The notes under the pieces: generated by a model
Seen by the model: only the letters and a program-made list of their open reading frames with translations
Told to the model about the DNA's origin: nothing
Databases searched by the model: none
Shown here: positions 1 to 8,010 of the stretch, piece after piece
Numbering within the stretch: the first letter of the stretch is position 1
Layout of the letters: every line of letters starts with the position of its first letter
Source of the DNA: Candidatus Woesearchaeota archaeon
GTDB taxonomy: Archaea; Nanobdellota; Nanobdellia; Woesearchaeales; UBA525
Direction: 5' to 3'
DNA length: 24,472 bases
Assembly: GCA_013331575.1 (NCBI GenBank)
Contig: DUGD01000050.1
Location: 18,367-42,838 of the forward strand
Program-made: the position numbers and the translations under genes

Positions 1-842
1 CATCGCTCCGGTCCACAGGCACCTCCTGCAAAAAGACGCTCGAGAACCTCATCCCGGACAGGGTATCGACGGACGCAAGGTCGCCGGTCGTGATAGTCAC
101 GGACGGCACCGGCTCGATGGGAGATTTCCCGAAAGTCATCTTCGAGAAGCTCCCATTGCTCGATCTCGGCATCGCGGATTACCTCGACGACGTTGAGATA
201 TCCGTCGCGATGATCGGTGACGCGCAATACGACGCGAGGCCGCTGCAGGTGCAACCGTACACCAAGGGGAAAGGCCTCGTGGGCGCGCTCAACAACCTCG
301 TCATCGAGGGCGGTGGAGGCGGCAACCAGACAGAGAGCTACGATCTCGCGGCGCTCTACTACGCGCGCAACGCCGACATGCCGAAAGCGACCAACCCGGT
401 GATGATCTTCATCTGCGACGAGGGCATCTACCCGCAGGTGGACGCGAACTGGGCGAAAGACTACGCGAAAGTCGATATCGACAAGAAAATGAAGACCGAC
501 GCGCTCTTCGAAGAGCTCAAGAACAAATACTCGGTCTACTGCATCCGTAAGCACTACGGCGACCACAGCGGCGACAAGATGCAGGGCGCCGACCTCGCGG
601 TCCATAAGCAATGGGAGCGGTATGTGGGCGCCGAACGCATCGCGATGCTCGATGATCCCCGCAGGGTCGTCGATGTCATCTTCGGGCTGCTCGCATACGA
701 GACGAACAAGATGGACTTCTTCAAGAAGGAGCTGTCATTCCGCCAAACGCCTGCGCAGGTGGAGGCGGTAATGAAGTCCATGCTCACCGTCGGCAAACCG
801 CAAGCGATGCTCCCGGCCGCGAAATCGGTGCTCAAACGCTGA
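1..842 (+). CDS. vWA-domain protein, 5' end cut by window edge
   Basis: The reading frame is open from base 3 to the TGA at 840-842, so about 279 residues are visible and the true start lies outside the window. The GTG at 90 falls directly before the first metal-binding motif and is not a credible start. The sequence VIVTDGTGSMGDF is a MIDAS motif (DxTxS) of a von Willebrand factor A domain. A downstream Thr in QTESYDLAALYYARN and an Asp in FICDEGIYP are candidates for the other two metal-coordinating positions. vWA domains usually mediate metal-dependent protein-protein contacts; the partner cannot be told from this sequence. No signal peptide or membrane segment is visible. The gene ends in its own terminator and is followed on the same strand by two genes of less certain function. 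The vWA call is fairly sure; the role is unknown. Confidence 0.8.
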   Translation, partial: SLRSTGTSCKKTLENLIPDRVSTDARSPVVIVTDGTGSMGDFPKVIFEKLPLLDLGIADYLDDVEISVAMIGDAQYDARPLQVQPYTKGKGLVGALNNLVIEGGGGGNQTESYDLAALYYARNADMPKATNPVMIFICDEGIYPQVDANWAKDYAKVDIDKKMKTDALFEELKNKYSVYCIRKHYGDHSGDKMQGADLAVHKQWERYVGAERIAMLDDPRRVVDVIFGLLAYETNKMDFFKKELSFRQTPAQVEAVMKSMLTVGKPQAMLPAAKSVLKR

Positions 843-865
843 ACCGTCGCACGGTTCCTTTTTTT
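841..865 (+). terminator. Hairpin plus T-run terminator of the vWA gene
   Basis: GAACCGT (841-847) and ACGGTTC (851-857) form a perfect 7-bp stem with a CGC loop, followed by C and seven T (859-865). The stem starts inside the TGA stop codon. In archaea the T-run alone can terminate; the hairpin makes this look like a bacterial intrinsic terminator. Confidence 0.75.
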
Positions 866-930
866 CTCTCCTCGTTTTTTCCGCTCAACAATCGAAAACG
901 AACACTACAGACCGACAAACATGAACGAAC

Positions 931-966
931 ATCGATAAACATCGATCCGCATCGACAAGTATCGAT
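931..966 (+). promoter_or_regulatory. Four ATCGAY hexamers at exact 10-base steps
   Basis: ATCGAT occurs at 931-936, 941-946 and 961-966, and ATCGAC at 951-956, so four copies recur every 10 bases, close to one helical turn. The array lies between the vWA terminator and the Shine-Dalgarno of the next gene. No clear TATA box is seen nearby. A phased protein-binding site is inferred. Confidence 0.4.
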
Positions 967-1004
967 GCGTGATAGCAATCAACAGGCACTATGGAGGCGT
1001 ACCG

Positions 1005-1877
1005 ATGGGGCTAGGCGATGCATACAAGACGAGCGCGAAGGTCTTCGCGCAGGTGACGAGACGAAGCAATCCGGACCTGCTCGCGCAGCTGGATGCGATC
1101 AAAGAGGGGGACATCAATGTGGTGCCGGGAGCCCACGACCACGTCGAAGAGATACTCGACGCGCTCAAGATACCGTACACGATGACCGGCGACAACGCGC
1201 TCGAGCGGTCCATCCCCGGCCGCGTGCTCTTCGCCAATTGCGCGTCCTACGGCGGTCCTGGCGGCGCGTCGTACGATCCGGAGACGTCCTACAAAAAGAG
1301 ACCGCTCCAGGATTTCGTCCAACGCGGCGGGAGATTGGTCACGACGGATTGGGCGTTGGGACTCGTCACTAAGACATTCCCGAACCACCTCTACAAGACC
1401 AAGGAGACGTCGGACGATGTCGTCGAGATACAATGCCACACGCCGCTCGCCCGACGGTTCATCGGCATGCACTATGCGGAGTGCCACCCGAAATGGTGGC
1501 TCGAAGAAAGCAGCCACATCTACCGCATCAACAACAGCACGGTGACTCCCATCATCACGAGCGACGAGATGGAACGGAAATACGGCCAACCGTATGTCGC
1601 GGCAGGATTCAAGGAAGGCGCTGGAGAGGTGCTGCACTTCATCAGCCACTTCGTGCTGCAGCGCACGCATCAACGGTCCGATTCGGATCGCGGCGGGCTT
1701 GAGAGCTTCCTCAAGAAGATGAACGCGAAATCGAGCGCCGGGATGATCGGCGGGAACGTCGCAGAGCTCGAGGCCGCGTACAGCACGCTCAACACCGTCG
1801 CGCACCTGTGCGGCACGACGCCGCTGCTCTCCGACAACACAGAGACGAAAAGTGTCTTGAAAAAAACACGAAGGTGA
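1005..1877 (+). CDS. Hypothetical alpha/beta protein (290 aa)
   Basis: I do not recognise the family with certainty. The start at ATG 1005 is chosen because GGAGG (993-997) sits 7 bases upstream; an in-frame GTG at 969 has no such site. The protein is soluble, with no membrane segments. The middle part has alternating beta strand and glycine-rich turns: GRVLFANCASYGGPGG (about 72-87) and GGRLVTTDWALGLV (about 108-121). These resemble the strand-turn patterns of Rossmann-like or class I glutamine-amidotransferase-like (ThuA/DUF4159-type) folds. Cys79 in the FANCASYGG segment could be a nucleophile, but no matching His-Glu pair is evident. A second conserved-looking block is PYVAAGFKEGAGEVLHFISHFVLQ. 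The TGA stop overlaps the Shine-Dalgarno of the pyruvate kinase-like gene, so the two are likely translated together. Confidence 0.75.
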   Translation: MGLGDAYKTSAKVFAQVTRRSNPDLLAQLDAIKEGDINVVPGAHDHVEEILDALKIPYTMTGDNALERSIPGRVLFANCASYGGPGGASYDPETSYKKRPLQDFVQRGGRLVTTDWALGLVTKTFPNHLYKTKETSDDVVEIQCHTPLARRFIGMHYAECHPKWWLEESSHIYRINNSTVTPIITSDEMERKYGQPYVAAGFKEGAGEVLHFISHFVLQRTHQRSDSDRGGLESFLKKMNAKSSAGMIGGNVAELEAAYSTLNTVAHLCGTTPLLSDNTETKSVLKKTRR

Positions 1878-1881
1878 TACC

Positions 1882-2862
1882 ATGAGACCTCTTGAAGTGC
1901 TAGTGACCCTCGCACCGGACCTGCCGCACTACCGGCGGTTCGCGCGCGACAGCAGGGTCGACGGTATACGATTCAACACCGCGATGGAGAAACCGTCCGA
2001 GATGCCGATGCTCCTGCGCAAGGCGATCGACGAGTCATGCGGCACACCGCTCTATCTCGACGTGAAAGGGCGGCAGCTGCGCGTCACGAAAGTAGGTCCT
2101 GCGAAAGACCACCTGGAGTGCTACCTCAACCATCCGGTCGATGTGAAGACGCCGACGCCGGTGCTCTTCAAATCAGGTGCTGACGGCGCGCTCCTCGACC
2201 ATCTCGAAGACGACGGGTACAAGCTCGTCTTCCAAGGAGGGCCGCGTTACAACCTCAATCCCGGCGAATCGCTCCACATACGTCACCCGTCGCTTGCCAT
2301 CAAGGGGCCGCTCTTCACGGAGGACCAGCTCCAATTCCTGGCTGCAGGGAAAGAGGCGGGCATCGACAAGTACATGCTCTCGTATGTCGGATCGATGGGG
2401 GAGATAGACGCTCTGCGAGCCATCGTGGGCGACGCGCATATCACCGCGAAGATAGAGGACAAAAAAGGGCTGGACTTCGTCAAGAACAGCTATGTGAAGA
2501 CGCCCAACCTCGGGCTTCTCACCGCTCGCGGCGATCTCTTCGTCGAAGTGGACAAGCCGCATCAGATCATGACGGCATCACAGAACCTCGTCGATGCCGA
2601 TCCCGACGCCATCCTGGGTTCGCGCATCCTCCTGTCGATGTCAGAAGGCCCGGTCCCTTCCTGCTCGGACATCAACGAGGTCGGCATGCTCGTGGCGCAA
2701 GGATACTACAGGTTCATGTTCTGCGACGGCATCTGCCTGAACGAGGACCACCTCAGCAGAGCAATCGACGTGCTGCGCGCGACATACGATGACTGCGCGG
2801 CCAAGTATTCGGCGCGGCTCGCGCAACCGAGTCCGCGGGCGATGTACGCGACGAAATCATGA
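1882..2862 (+). CDS. Pyruvate kinase-like TIM-barrel protein lacking the C-terminal domain
   Basis: The 326-residue protein follows the pyruvate kinase barrel in order. GIRFN (about 28-32) matches the substrate Arg-x-Asn strand. DVKGRQLR (60-67) matches DTKGPEIR. TAKIED (188-193) carries the Lys and Glu of the active site, TARGDLFVE (214-222) matches ARGDLGVE with the metal-binding Asp218, and GSRILLSM (246-253) stands where ATQMLESM normally is. SDINEVGMLVAQGYYRFMFCDG matches the usual SDVANAVLDGTDAVMLSGET region. Canonical enzymes are about 470 residues; the C-terminal allosteric/tetramer domain is absent here and the B domain is short. The usual catalytic Thr appears as Ser247 and the next Gln as Arg248. 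The start has a strong Shine-Dalgarno (AAGGTGAT, 1870-1877) that includes the upstream stop codon. It could be a minimal pyruvate kinase or a relative acting on another enol phosphate; the context does not decide. Confidence 0.7.
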   Translation: MRPLEVLVTLAPDLPHYRRFARDSRVDGIRFNTAMEKPSEMPMLLRKAIDESCGTPLYLDVKGRQLRVTKVGPAKDHLECYLNHPVDVKTPTPVLFKSGADGALLDHLEDDGYKLVFQGGPRYNLNPGESLHIRHPSLAIKGPLFTEDQLQFLAAGKEAGIDKYMLSYVGSMGEIDALRAIVGDAHITAKIEDKKGLDFVKNSYVKTPNLGLLTARGDLFVEVDKPHQIMTASQNLVDADPDAILGSRILLSMSEGPVPSCSDINEVGMLVAQGYYRFMFCDGICLNEDHLSRAIDVLRATYDDCAAKYSARLAQPSPRAMYATKS

Positions 2863-2956
2863 CATCGCTCGGTTTTTTTCTATGTATCGTATATGTAGCG
2901 CGGCAACGGGTGAGCGCGAAACCGTTGCTCTTTTGAGAATGCTATGCTATGATGGG
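2863..2956. terminator. Convergent intergenic terminator region
   Basis: This is the gap between a + strand gene and a - strand operon. A run of seven T (2873-2879) directly follows the pyruvate kinase-like gene. Further on, GCAACGG (2903-2909) pairs with CCGTTGC (2922-2928), followed by TCTTTT on the + strand. Termination of the rightward transcript is well supported; no T-run is seen for the leftward operon. Confidence 0.55.
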
Positions 2957-3511
2957 TTATTTGCAGCCGAGGAAGACGTTCTCGTCGTAATTTCCTTTCT
3001 TCATAGTAGTATGGACGAACAGTATCTCCTCTTCTGACACGGGCCGGAAGTGCCACGCGTCGGTGCTCACGTTGATTGTATTGGGTTTCACTTTCCACAG
3101 GCCGTGGATATGTCCGACGATATTGAACCTATCAGGCCGACGTTTGACGGGATAGTGGTTGAGATAGCAATCGACGCCGCCGATGGTCAACTCAAGATCG
3201 TCGCTCATGCTCTGGAAATGCCCTCGCAATGCATCGATCTTATCTGTGTCGTAGTTGCCGAGGACAAGCACTCTGTTCTTGCAGCGGATATCGTTGAGAA
3301 GCGCCACGCCCTCGAGATCCATCGCTATATCGCCCACCATGTAAAGCGTGTCCTGCGGTCTCACGATCTCGTTGATGTTCCGGATGATGGTATCGTTCTG
3401 CTCCTCGACGCTCTTGAACGGCCGGAAGAACGGGTTGAACGCACCGATGCGCGTCTCGTTCAAATGCAGGTCGGACGTGAAGTACCGTCTTGATCGGTCG
3501 GAGTTATCCAT
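2957..3511 (-). CDS. Calcineurin-like metallophosphoesterase with GNYD variant
   Basis: The 184-residue protein is a compact single-domain metallophosphoesterase. Visible motifs in order are TSDLHL (Asp14, His16), GDIAMD (Gly60-Asp61), GNYD (85-88), NHYP (118-121) and GHIHG (133-137), which together supply most ligands for a two-metal centre. The canonical GNH[DE] motif has Tyr at position 87 in place of the His that normally acts as proton donor. Activity may therefore be altered, or another His may take over. The substrate cannot be predicted; small family members act on nucleotides, phosphodiesters or phosphoproteins. The gene starts 15 bases after the second kinase gene, with AAGGT upstream of the ATG, so it is the last gene of the kinase operon and could oppose the kinases. 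Confidence 0.85.
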   Translation of the reverse strand: MDNSDRSRRYFTSDLHLNETRIGAFNPFFRPFKSVEEQNDTIIRNINEIVRPQDTLYMVGDIAMDLEGVALLNDIRCKNRVLVLGNYDTDKIDALRGHFQSMSDDLELTIGGVDCYLNHYPVKRRPDRFNIVGHIHGLWKVKPNTINVSTDAWHFRPVSEEEILFVHTTMKKGNYDENVFLGCK

Positions 3512-3526
3512 GCAAGGACCTTCGTC

Positions 3527-5326
3527 TTACGCATCGTAGGTGTAAAGCGGCAACGGCTTGAGCATGTTGTCGAGTATGAGCTGTTGCGTCCTCTGTTCGG
3601 CTTTGTGCATGTACTTCGCGATGCGCGCAGTGTCGTGCGCGAGTTTGCCGACAAGGTGGTGCTGCGCGAATGGGATGAGTCCGTAGGCGTAGCTTTTGTC
3701 TTTTGTGAGACAATTCTTGGGCACGAGTTTCGTGGGGAATGCGTCGTAATAATTTTCCATCTTATGGGTTGCGAAATATCCACCGACAACATTCGCCGCC
3801 AATCCGATGCCTGCTCCTACGACGTACGTTGCCGGAATGACGACGAATCCTGTGCTTGCGACAAGCGCAGCGAGCACTCCAGCGCCTAAGGCGCCTGCTG
3901 CCAATCGTCCGGTCGATTTGAAGTTATTATACCAGGCTTCCGACACGTTGATGTCCGTAATCTTTTCCGGCGGCGGGAGCAATGATCCGTCTTTCGTGAT
4001 TGTGTGGCTGAAGTAGTTCTTCCCTTTGCCGTGCAGGAAAACCGTCTCTATCGTGTGCTCATGGAGTCTCGTGCGCTGGAACACGCGCGTGCCGTCAGCG
4101 GTCGCTTTTCGTATCTCCTCGCGGCGTCTCTGGACGGCGACGCTATCAAGACCATCGCCAACGACGTTCTCGAAGCATGCCTCTGTGTAGTGCAATCGTT
4201 GCAATGCATCGACGAGCCGGTCCTTGTACTCGGTATCGAGCGGTTTGTCCTGTGCGAACGCGACCTTCGCGTACTCCTCTTTGAACAACGCCTCGAGGCC
4301 GTTGATGCTTTCCGTAAGCGCGATGCCGGGTGTATCCTTTGACCGCACCTGCTCGAGCCGTCGCGCGCTCGCGAGGTCGAGCGCGGTCGTGTCCTTGCGC
4401 GAGAGCTTCTTGAGTTCACCGACTATTTCATCTACACTCTTGTACGGCTTCTTGTGGCCGTACATGCGCAGGAGGACGCGCTTGAAATCATTATCGACAG
4501 GAAGGCGTTCGACCTTCTTCTCGTCGTCGATCCTGTCCTGCTCCGCGCTAAGATGAGCTTCAGGCTTCGTGCCGTTGAACAAAAGACACGCCGTCTCCGC
4601 GAGCGCGTAGTAGTCTCTCGTAGGAGTGTGATCAGTGATGTATGGCCGTGAGTACCCGGGCGTCCCTTTGCTTGAGATGAGTGTCACCGTTCCGGCCGGT
4701 CCCTCCTCATGGAGAAGTCCGAAATCAATCATGGTGTACGTGCGCACGCCGTCCTTGATGCCAACGATGATGTTCTCCGGCTTGATGTCGCCGTGGATGA
4801 GGCGCTCTTTATGGAGCGGGCCGAGCTGTTTCTCTGTCATCTGCACGAGGAAATCGATCGTCTCTGCCGCGCTGAACCGCCGCTTCGTCGCTTCGAGGAA
4901 CTCCGCGAGGTTGACGCCCTCTGTGTAATCGCGCACGATGGCGTAGTCGATGGGATTGATCTTGAGGACTGTCGTGTCTGTGCCGAGCGCCGCGTTGAGC
5001 CGTAGGAATTGCTTGGAGAGCTGCTCGCCGAGGTCGTTGCCGTCGCGCTCGCGGTACATCTTGACGACTTTCTTCACGCCGTTCTGGTCGTGCGCGAGGT
5101 AGCTGAGCGCTTCTCCTCCTTGTCCGAGAACCTTCTCTATCTCGAGCGCAGTCCTGCCGTCGTTTATCACGGCTCCCGCGCCGAGACGGAACGTCTCGAT
5201 GGGGCTGATGAGATCATCTCTCTCTGTCCGCTGTATCGATGTCGCAGTATCCGCTACGGCGCTCCCCACGGTGCTCTGCAGCGCCTGTTGGGTTATGGGT
5301 CGTCGTGTAGCTTGTGCGAGTGTCAT
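3527..5326 (-). CDS. Ser/Thr protein kinase with C-terminal membrane region (paralogue 2)
   Basis: This 599-residue protein has a eukaryotic-type kinase domain: the glycine loop LGQGGEA (about 67-73), a candidate Lys at 89 (KVVKMY), the catalytic loop HGDIKPEN (178-185), DFG (201-203) and GTPGYSR (221-227). After the kinase comes an alpha-helical linker with several charged segments. A Gly/Ala-rich hydrophobic stretch of about 40 residues (roughly 474-515) could form a membrane hairpin. The C-terminal tail contains QHHLVGK and ends PLPLYTYDA. The upstream gene encodes a paralogue with the same layout, including MTLAQA at the start, QHHL and the PLY-Y-D end, so tandem duplication is likely. 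A Shine-Dalgarno AGGAG lies 9 bases before the ATG. The substrates and signal are unknown; it probably phosphorylates a cytoplasmic partner from the membrane. Confidence 0.9.
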   Translation of the reverse strand: MTLAQATRRPITQQALQSTVGSAVADTATSIQRTERDDLISPIETFRLGAGAVINDGRTALEIEKVLGQGGEALSYLAHDQNGVKKVVKMYRERDGNDLGEQLSKQFLRLNAALGTDTTVLKINPIDYAIVRDYTEGVNLAEFLEATKRRFSAAETIDFLVQMTEKQLGPLHKERLIHGDIKPENIIVGIKDGVRTYTMIDFGLLHEEGPAGTVTLISSKGTPGYSRPYITDHTPTRDYYALAETACLLFNGTKPEAHLSAEQDRIDDEKKVERLPVDNDFKRVLLRMYGHKKPYKSVDEIVGELKKLSRKDTTALDLASARRLEQVRSKDTPGIALTESINGLEALFKEEYAKVAFAQDKPLDTEYKDRLVDALQRLHYTEACFENVVGDGLDSVAVQRRREEIRKATADGTRVFQRTRLHEHTIETVFLHGKGKNYFSHTITKDGSLLPPPEKITDINVSEAWYNNFKSTGRLAAGALGAGVLAALVASTGFVVIPATYVVGAGIGLAANVVGGYFATHKMENYYDAFPTKLVPKNCLTKDKSYAYGLIPFAQHHLVGKLAHDTARIAKYMHKAEQRTQQLILDNMLKPLPLYTYDA

Positions 5327-5383
5327 GATGTGCTCCTGTTACTCATATCTCATCGTTCCGTTGCGTATCGTGATATGTTCAAC

Positions 5384-7075
5384 TCAATCGTACTCGTACA
5401 GCGGAATCGCAGTGAGCGCGTCCTCGAGGACGTTGCCTTGCTTGCGGTGCTCGCCGTGGCGGTTCCATTCTATCCTGCGGGTAATATACTCGCTCGCTTT
5501 TCCGATGAGGTGATGCTGTCCGCCGGGGAGAAATCCGAATCCTAGTGTATCTCTTGAGTCGAGACATTTTGGATTATAATCCGCTACGAAAACAAATGTC
5601 CCGATTAGGTTCAATCCTGCAGCAATCCCCGCACCAAGCGCTGCGGTCGCTCCTATAACCATAGTTGGTCCGATAGTGAGTGCACCGACGCCGAGCGCGA
5701 CACCCGCGCCGAGTGCCGGAACCACGAGACGTCCGACTTGTTTGCCGACATAATACGCATCCTCTTTTTTCGGTATATCTTTGAACGTATCTGGGCGTGT
5801 GAATTCACCCTCTTTCTCAGTGATGACGTGCGTGAAGTACGCGGTCTTGCCGTTGTGGATGATGAATGCCTCGTTCTTGCCCTCGTGCAGGCGCTTGCGG
5901 ACGTAGACTGTGTCCGAGGTGTCCGTCGGGGCCCTGGTATAGTGTAGCTTTCCGAGTACGTTATCCAGCCGCGTGAGCAGCTCATTGTCGAGCGGTTTGT
6001 CGCGTGCGAACTTGACACCGGCGTACTCCGTCTGGAAGATGGCTTCGATGCCTTTGATTTCTTGCATGAGTGCTTCGCTCGGCTTCTCTTTCGAGCGTAC
6101 AGTTTCTATTCTCTTCGCGCTCGCTAGGTCGATCGGGACGGTCTCATTCTCAGTGAGTCCTTCGAGGTCCTTGATGAGTTCATCCGTGCTCGCGTACTTT
6201 TCGTCGTGGCCGTACATTTTCATGAGCACTTTTTTGAATTCGGCGCTCACGTTCAATCGTTCGATTTTGCCGTTGTCATCCAGTTTGTCCATCGTCGGGT
6301 CAAACTGTGCTGTGGGCTCTTTTCCGTTGATCAGGAAGTAGGTTGTCTCCGCTAGGGCGTATAAATCGTCGGTGGGGTCGTGTTTTGTGTTGAGGAGTCT
6401 GCTGTATCCGAGTGTACCTTGCGGTGCGATGAGTGTCTTCGTGCCGACAGGCCCTTCCTCGTGGATGCAGCCGAAATCGATGAGCTTGTAGGTGCGTTTT
6501 CCGTCCTGTTCGCTCACGATGATGTTTTGCGGCTTGATGTCGCCATGCACTAGTCGTTCGTCGTGAACTGGCTTGCATTCTGTGCGTGCCATCTGTAACA
6601 AGAACGCCACTGCATCGTTTCCAGTGAATGCGCGTTTCGACGCAGTGAGGTATTCTGCGAGATTGAGACCTTCCACGTAGTCGCGGATGACTGCGTGGTC
6701 GACCGAGTTGAGCCTGACGAGTTCCGCGGTCGTGCCGAGCGCTTTGTTGACGCGCAGGAGTTCGCGTGAGAGTTTCTCATGCAGGTTACCGCCATTCATC
6801 TCACGATAGATCTTCATGACTTTACGCACACCGTTGTTGTCATGCGCGAGGTAACTGATCCCTTCACCGCCCTCTCCGAGCTTAGCTTCGACCGTGTAGT
6901 GTTCATCACCTATGGCGAGTACGCGTCCCTTCTCTAGTCTGAATGTCTCCCCGCCGTCGATGATGGTTCCGTTGATTGCGAGGGCGCTACTTCTCTCTGT
7001 GATCGTTTCTAGGGTTGGCGTTGCCGGGCTGGCGAGCGGTGTTGCTAGTCTACGCTGTGCCTGTGCGAGTGTCAT
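5384..7075 (-). CDS. Ser/Thr protein kinase with C-terminal membrane region (paralogue 1)
   Basis: The 563-residue kinase has the glycine loop LGEGGEG (66-72), Lys88 (VMKIY), HGDIKPQN (177-184), DFG (200-202) and GTLGYSR (220-226), so all catalytic residues are present. A short regulatory-looking helical region follows. A Gly/Ala-rich hydrophobic stretch at about 449-497 probably makes two membrane passes. The tail has QHHLIGK and ends IPLYEYD. The ATG at 7075 is preferred over one at 7108 because the upstream ATG lies inside the TATA box, and because starting at 7075 gives the same N-terminus (MTLAQA) as the neighbouring paralogue. It is the first gene of a three-gene operon with paralogue 2 (57-base gap) and the metallophosphoesterase. 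HGD in place of HRD is common in prokaryotic kinases. The function as a kinase is well supported; the pathway is not known. Confidence 0.9.
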   Translation of the reverse strand: MTLAQAQRRLATPLASPATPTLETITERSSALAINGTIIDGGETFRLEKGRVLAIGDEHYTVEAKLGEGGEGISYLAHDNNGVRKVMKIYREMNGGNLHEKLSRELLRVNKALGTTAELVRLNSVDHAVIRDYVEGLNLAEYLTASKRAFTGNDAVAFLLQMARTECKPVHDERLVHGDIKPQNIIVSEQDGKRTYKLIDFGCIHEEGPVGTKTLIAPQGTLGYSRLLNTKHDPTDDLYALAETTYFLINGKEPTAQFDPTMDKLDDNGKIERLNVSAEFKKVLMKMYGHDEKYASTDELIKDLEGLTENETVPIDLASAKRIETVRSKEKPSEALMQEIKGIEAIFQTEYAGVKFARDKPLDNELLTRLDNVLGKLHYTRAPTDTSDTVYVRKRLHEGKNEAFIIHNGKTAYFTHVITEKEGEFTRPDTFKDIPKKEDAYYVGKQVGRLVVPALGAGVALGVGALTIGPTMVIGATAALGAGIAAGLNLIGTFVFVADYNPKCLDSRDTLGFGFLPGGQHHLIGKASEYITRRIEWNRHGEHRKQGNVLEDALTAIPLYEYD

Positions 7076-7098
7076 ACTATGTTGTAAGATGAAGAAGT

Positions 7099-7122
7099 AT
7101 ATAAACATTACTACTCAATAGT
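7099..7122 (-). promoter_or_regulatory. Promoter of the kinase operon with palindromic upstream motif
   Basis: On the - strand a TATA box TTTATATA (7106 to 7099) ends 23 bases before the ATG at 7075, which predicts a leaderless transcript. Directly upstream lies the imperfect palindrome ACTATTGAGTAGT (7122 to 7110), separated by 3 bases from the TATA box. Related motifs precede two other genes in the window. Confidence 0.65.
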
Positions 7123-7137
7123 GGTTATTATCTTAGT

Positions 7138-7986
7138 TTACGGTTCTTCGCCCTTCACAGCATCGATGATCGGACGGACGGCTTCTTCCATGCCGGGAAG
7201 CAAGAACGCTATCTCGCCGCGCTCGTTGCATTCGAAGATCTCCTGCGAGAGCGGGATGCTCCCGAGGTAAGGGATGCCCATCTCTTCGGCGATAGCAAGC
7301 CCTTTGTCTTTGCCGAACAGGGAATCGCTCATGTTCTCGACGAGACCCAAGCAATGGATGCCGAACTGCTTGACCATCGCTATCGACTTCTTCGTGTCGA
7401 TGATCGCCTCCTTCTGCGGGCTCGTTATGAACATGACGCCATCGAGCTCGCCGAACTCGAGCAGGCTCATGGGCACGTCCGACGTGCCGGGCGGCAGGTC
7501 GACCAGAAGGATGTCGAGCGCGTCCCACTCGGTGTTCGCGAGAAGGTCTATCGCGATACGATGCTTGGCGGGACCGCGCAACAAAAGCGGCTCTTTCTCA
7601 TCTTGTTTGATGAATCCGGTGCTTACGATGCGTACGCCTCGATGCGTGACCGGCTGGAATTTCTTGTCCTGCACGAAGAGCTGTCGTTGCAATCCCAAGA
7701 ATTTCGGGACGTTCGGGCAGTCCACGTCGGCATCGAGGATTCCGATGGAGAGGCCGTGTAGCTCCGCGAGCGCGTACGCGAGGTTGCATGTCAAGAATGT
7801 CTTGCCGACGCCTCCTTTGCCGCTGTGGATGGCGATGACGCGTTTCACGCTCTCGAGCGCATGCTCCGCCTTCCGTTTGGCGTCGGTGACCGCGACTATT
7901 CTATGGAATTCATCATTCGGAGAGCTATTATGGTCGTCGGTCGTAGCGTTATGTTCCCGCTGTACCGGGTCGAGTCGTATCGGCAT
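7138..7986 (-). CDS. Mrp/Nbp35-family P-loop ATPase lacking the CxxC motif
   Basis: The 282-residue protein contains the deviant Walker A motif GKGGVGKT (56-63). It also has the Mrp signatures ILDADVDCPNVPKFLGL (about 83-99), VDLPPGTSD (162-170) and LVENMSD (215-221), ending with LGSIPL (241-246). Family members normally bind and transfer 4Fe-4S clusters through a CxxC just after ENMS. Here the sequence runs ENMSDSLFGKDKGL with no cysteines, so the cluster-binding site is missing. The N-terminal 48 residues are polar and also lack a ferredoxin-like or Cys motif. It may be a non-cluster member of the Mrp/MinD ATPase superfamily. No clear Shine-Dalgarno precedes the ATG at 7986, which lies 24 bases after the stop of the HExxH gene; the two are probably co-transcribed. 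Confidence 0.85.
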   Translation of the reverse strand: MPIRLDPVQREHNATTDDHNSSPNDEFHRIVAVTDAKRKAEHALESVKRVIAIHSGKGGVGKTFLTCNLAYALAELHGLSIGILDADVDCPNVPKFLGLQRQLFVQDKKFQPVTHRGVRIVSTGFIKQDEKEPLLLRGPAKHRIAIDLLANTEWDALDILLVDLPPGTSDVPMSLLEFGELDGVMFITSPQKEAIIDTKKSIAMVKQFGIHCLGLVENMSDSLFGKDKGLAIAEEMGIPYLGSIPLSQEIFECNERGEIAFLLPGMEEAVRPIIDAVKGEEP

Positions 7987-8010
7987 GGGTGTGGGTGGAT
8001 AGCGGACTTC

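Noticed and set aside
1011-1883. 290-codon frame antisense to the hypothetical gene at 1005
   Set aside because: The + strand frame has a strong ribosome-binding site and a stop coupled to the next gene; the antisense frame has neither.
3050-3493. 147-codon + strand frame opposite the metallophosphoesterase
   Set aside because: It is a shadow of the phosphoesterase gene, whose motifs are all in the - strand frame.
90-4500. TerY-type vWA/kinase/phosphatase triad
   Set aside because: A vWA protein, kinases and a phosphoesterase are in the same window, but they are on opposite strands, in separate transcripts, and the phosphatase is not PP2C.
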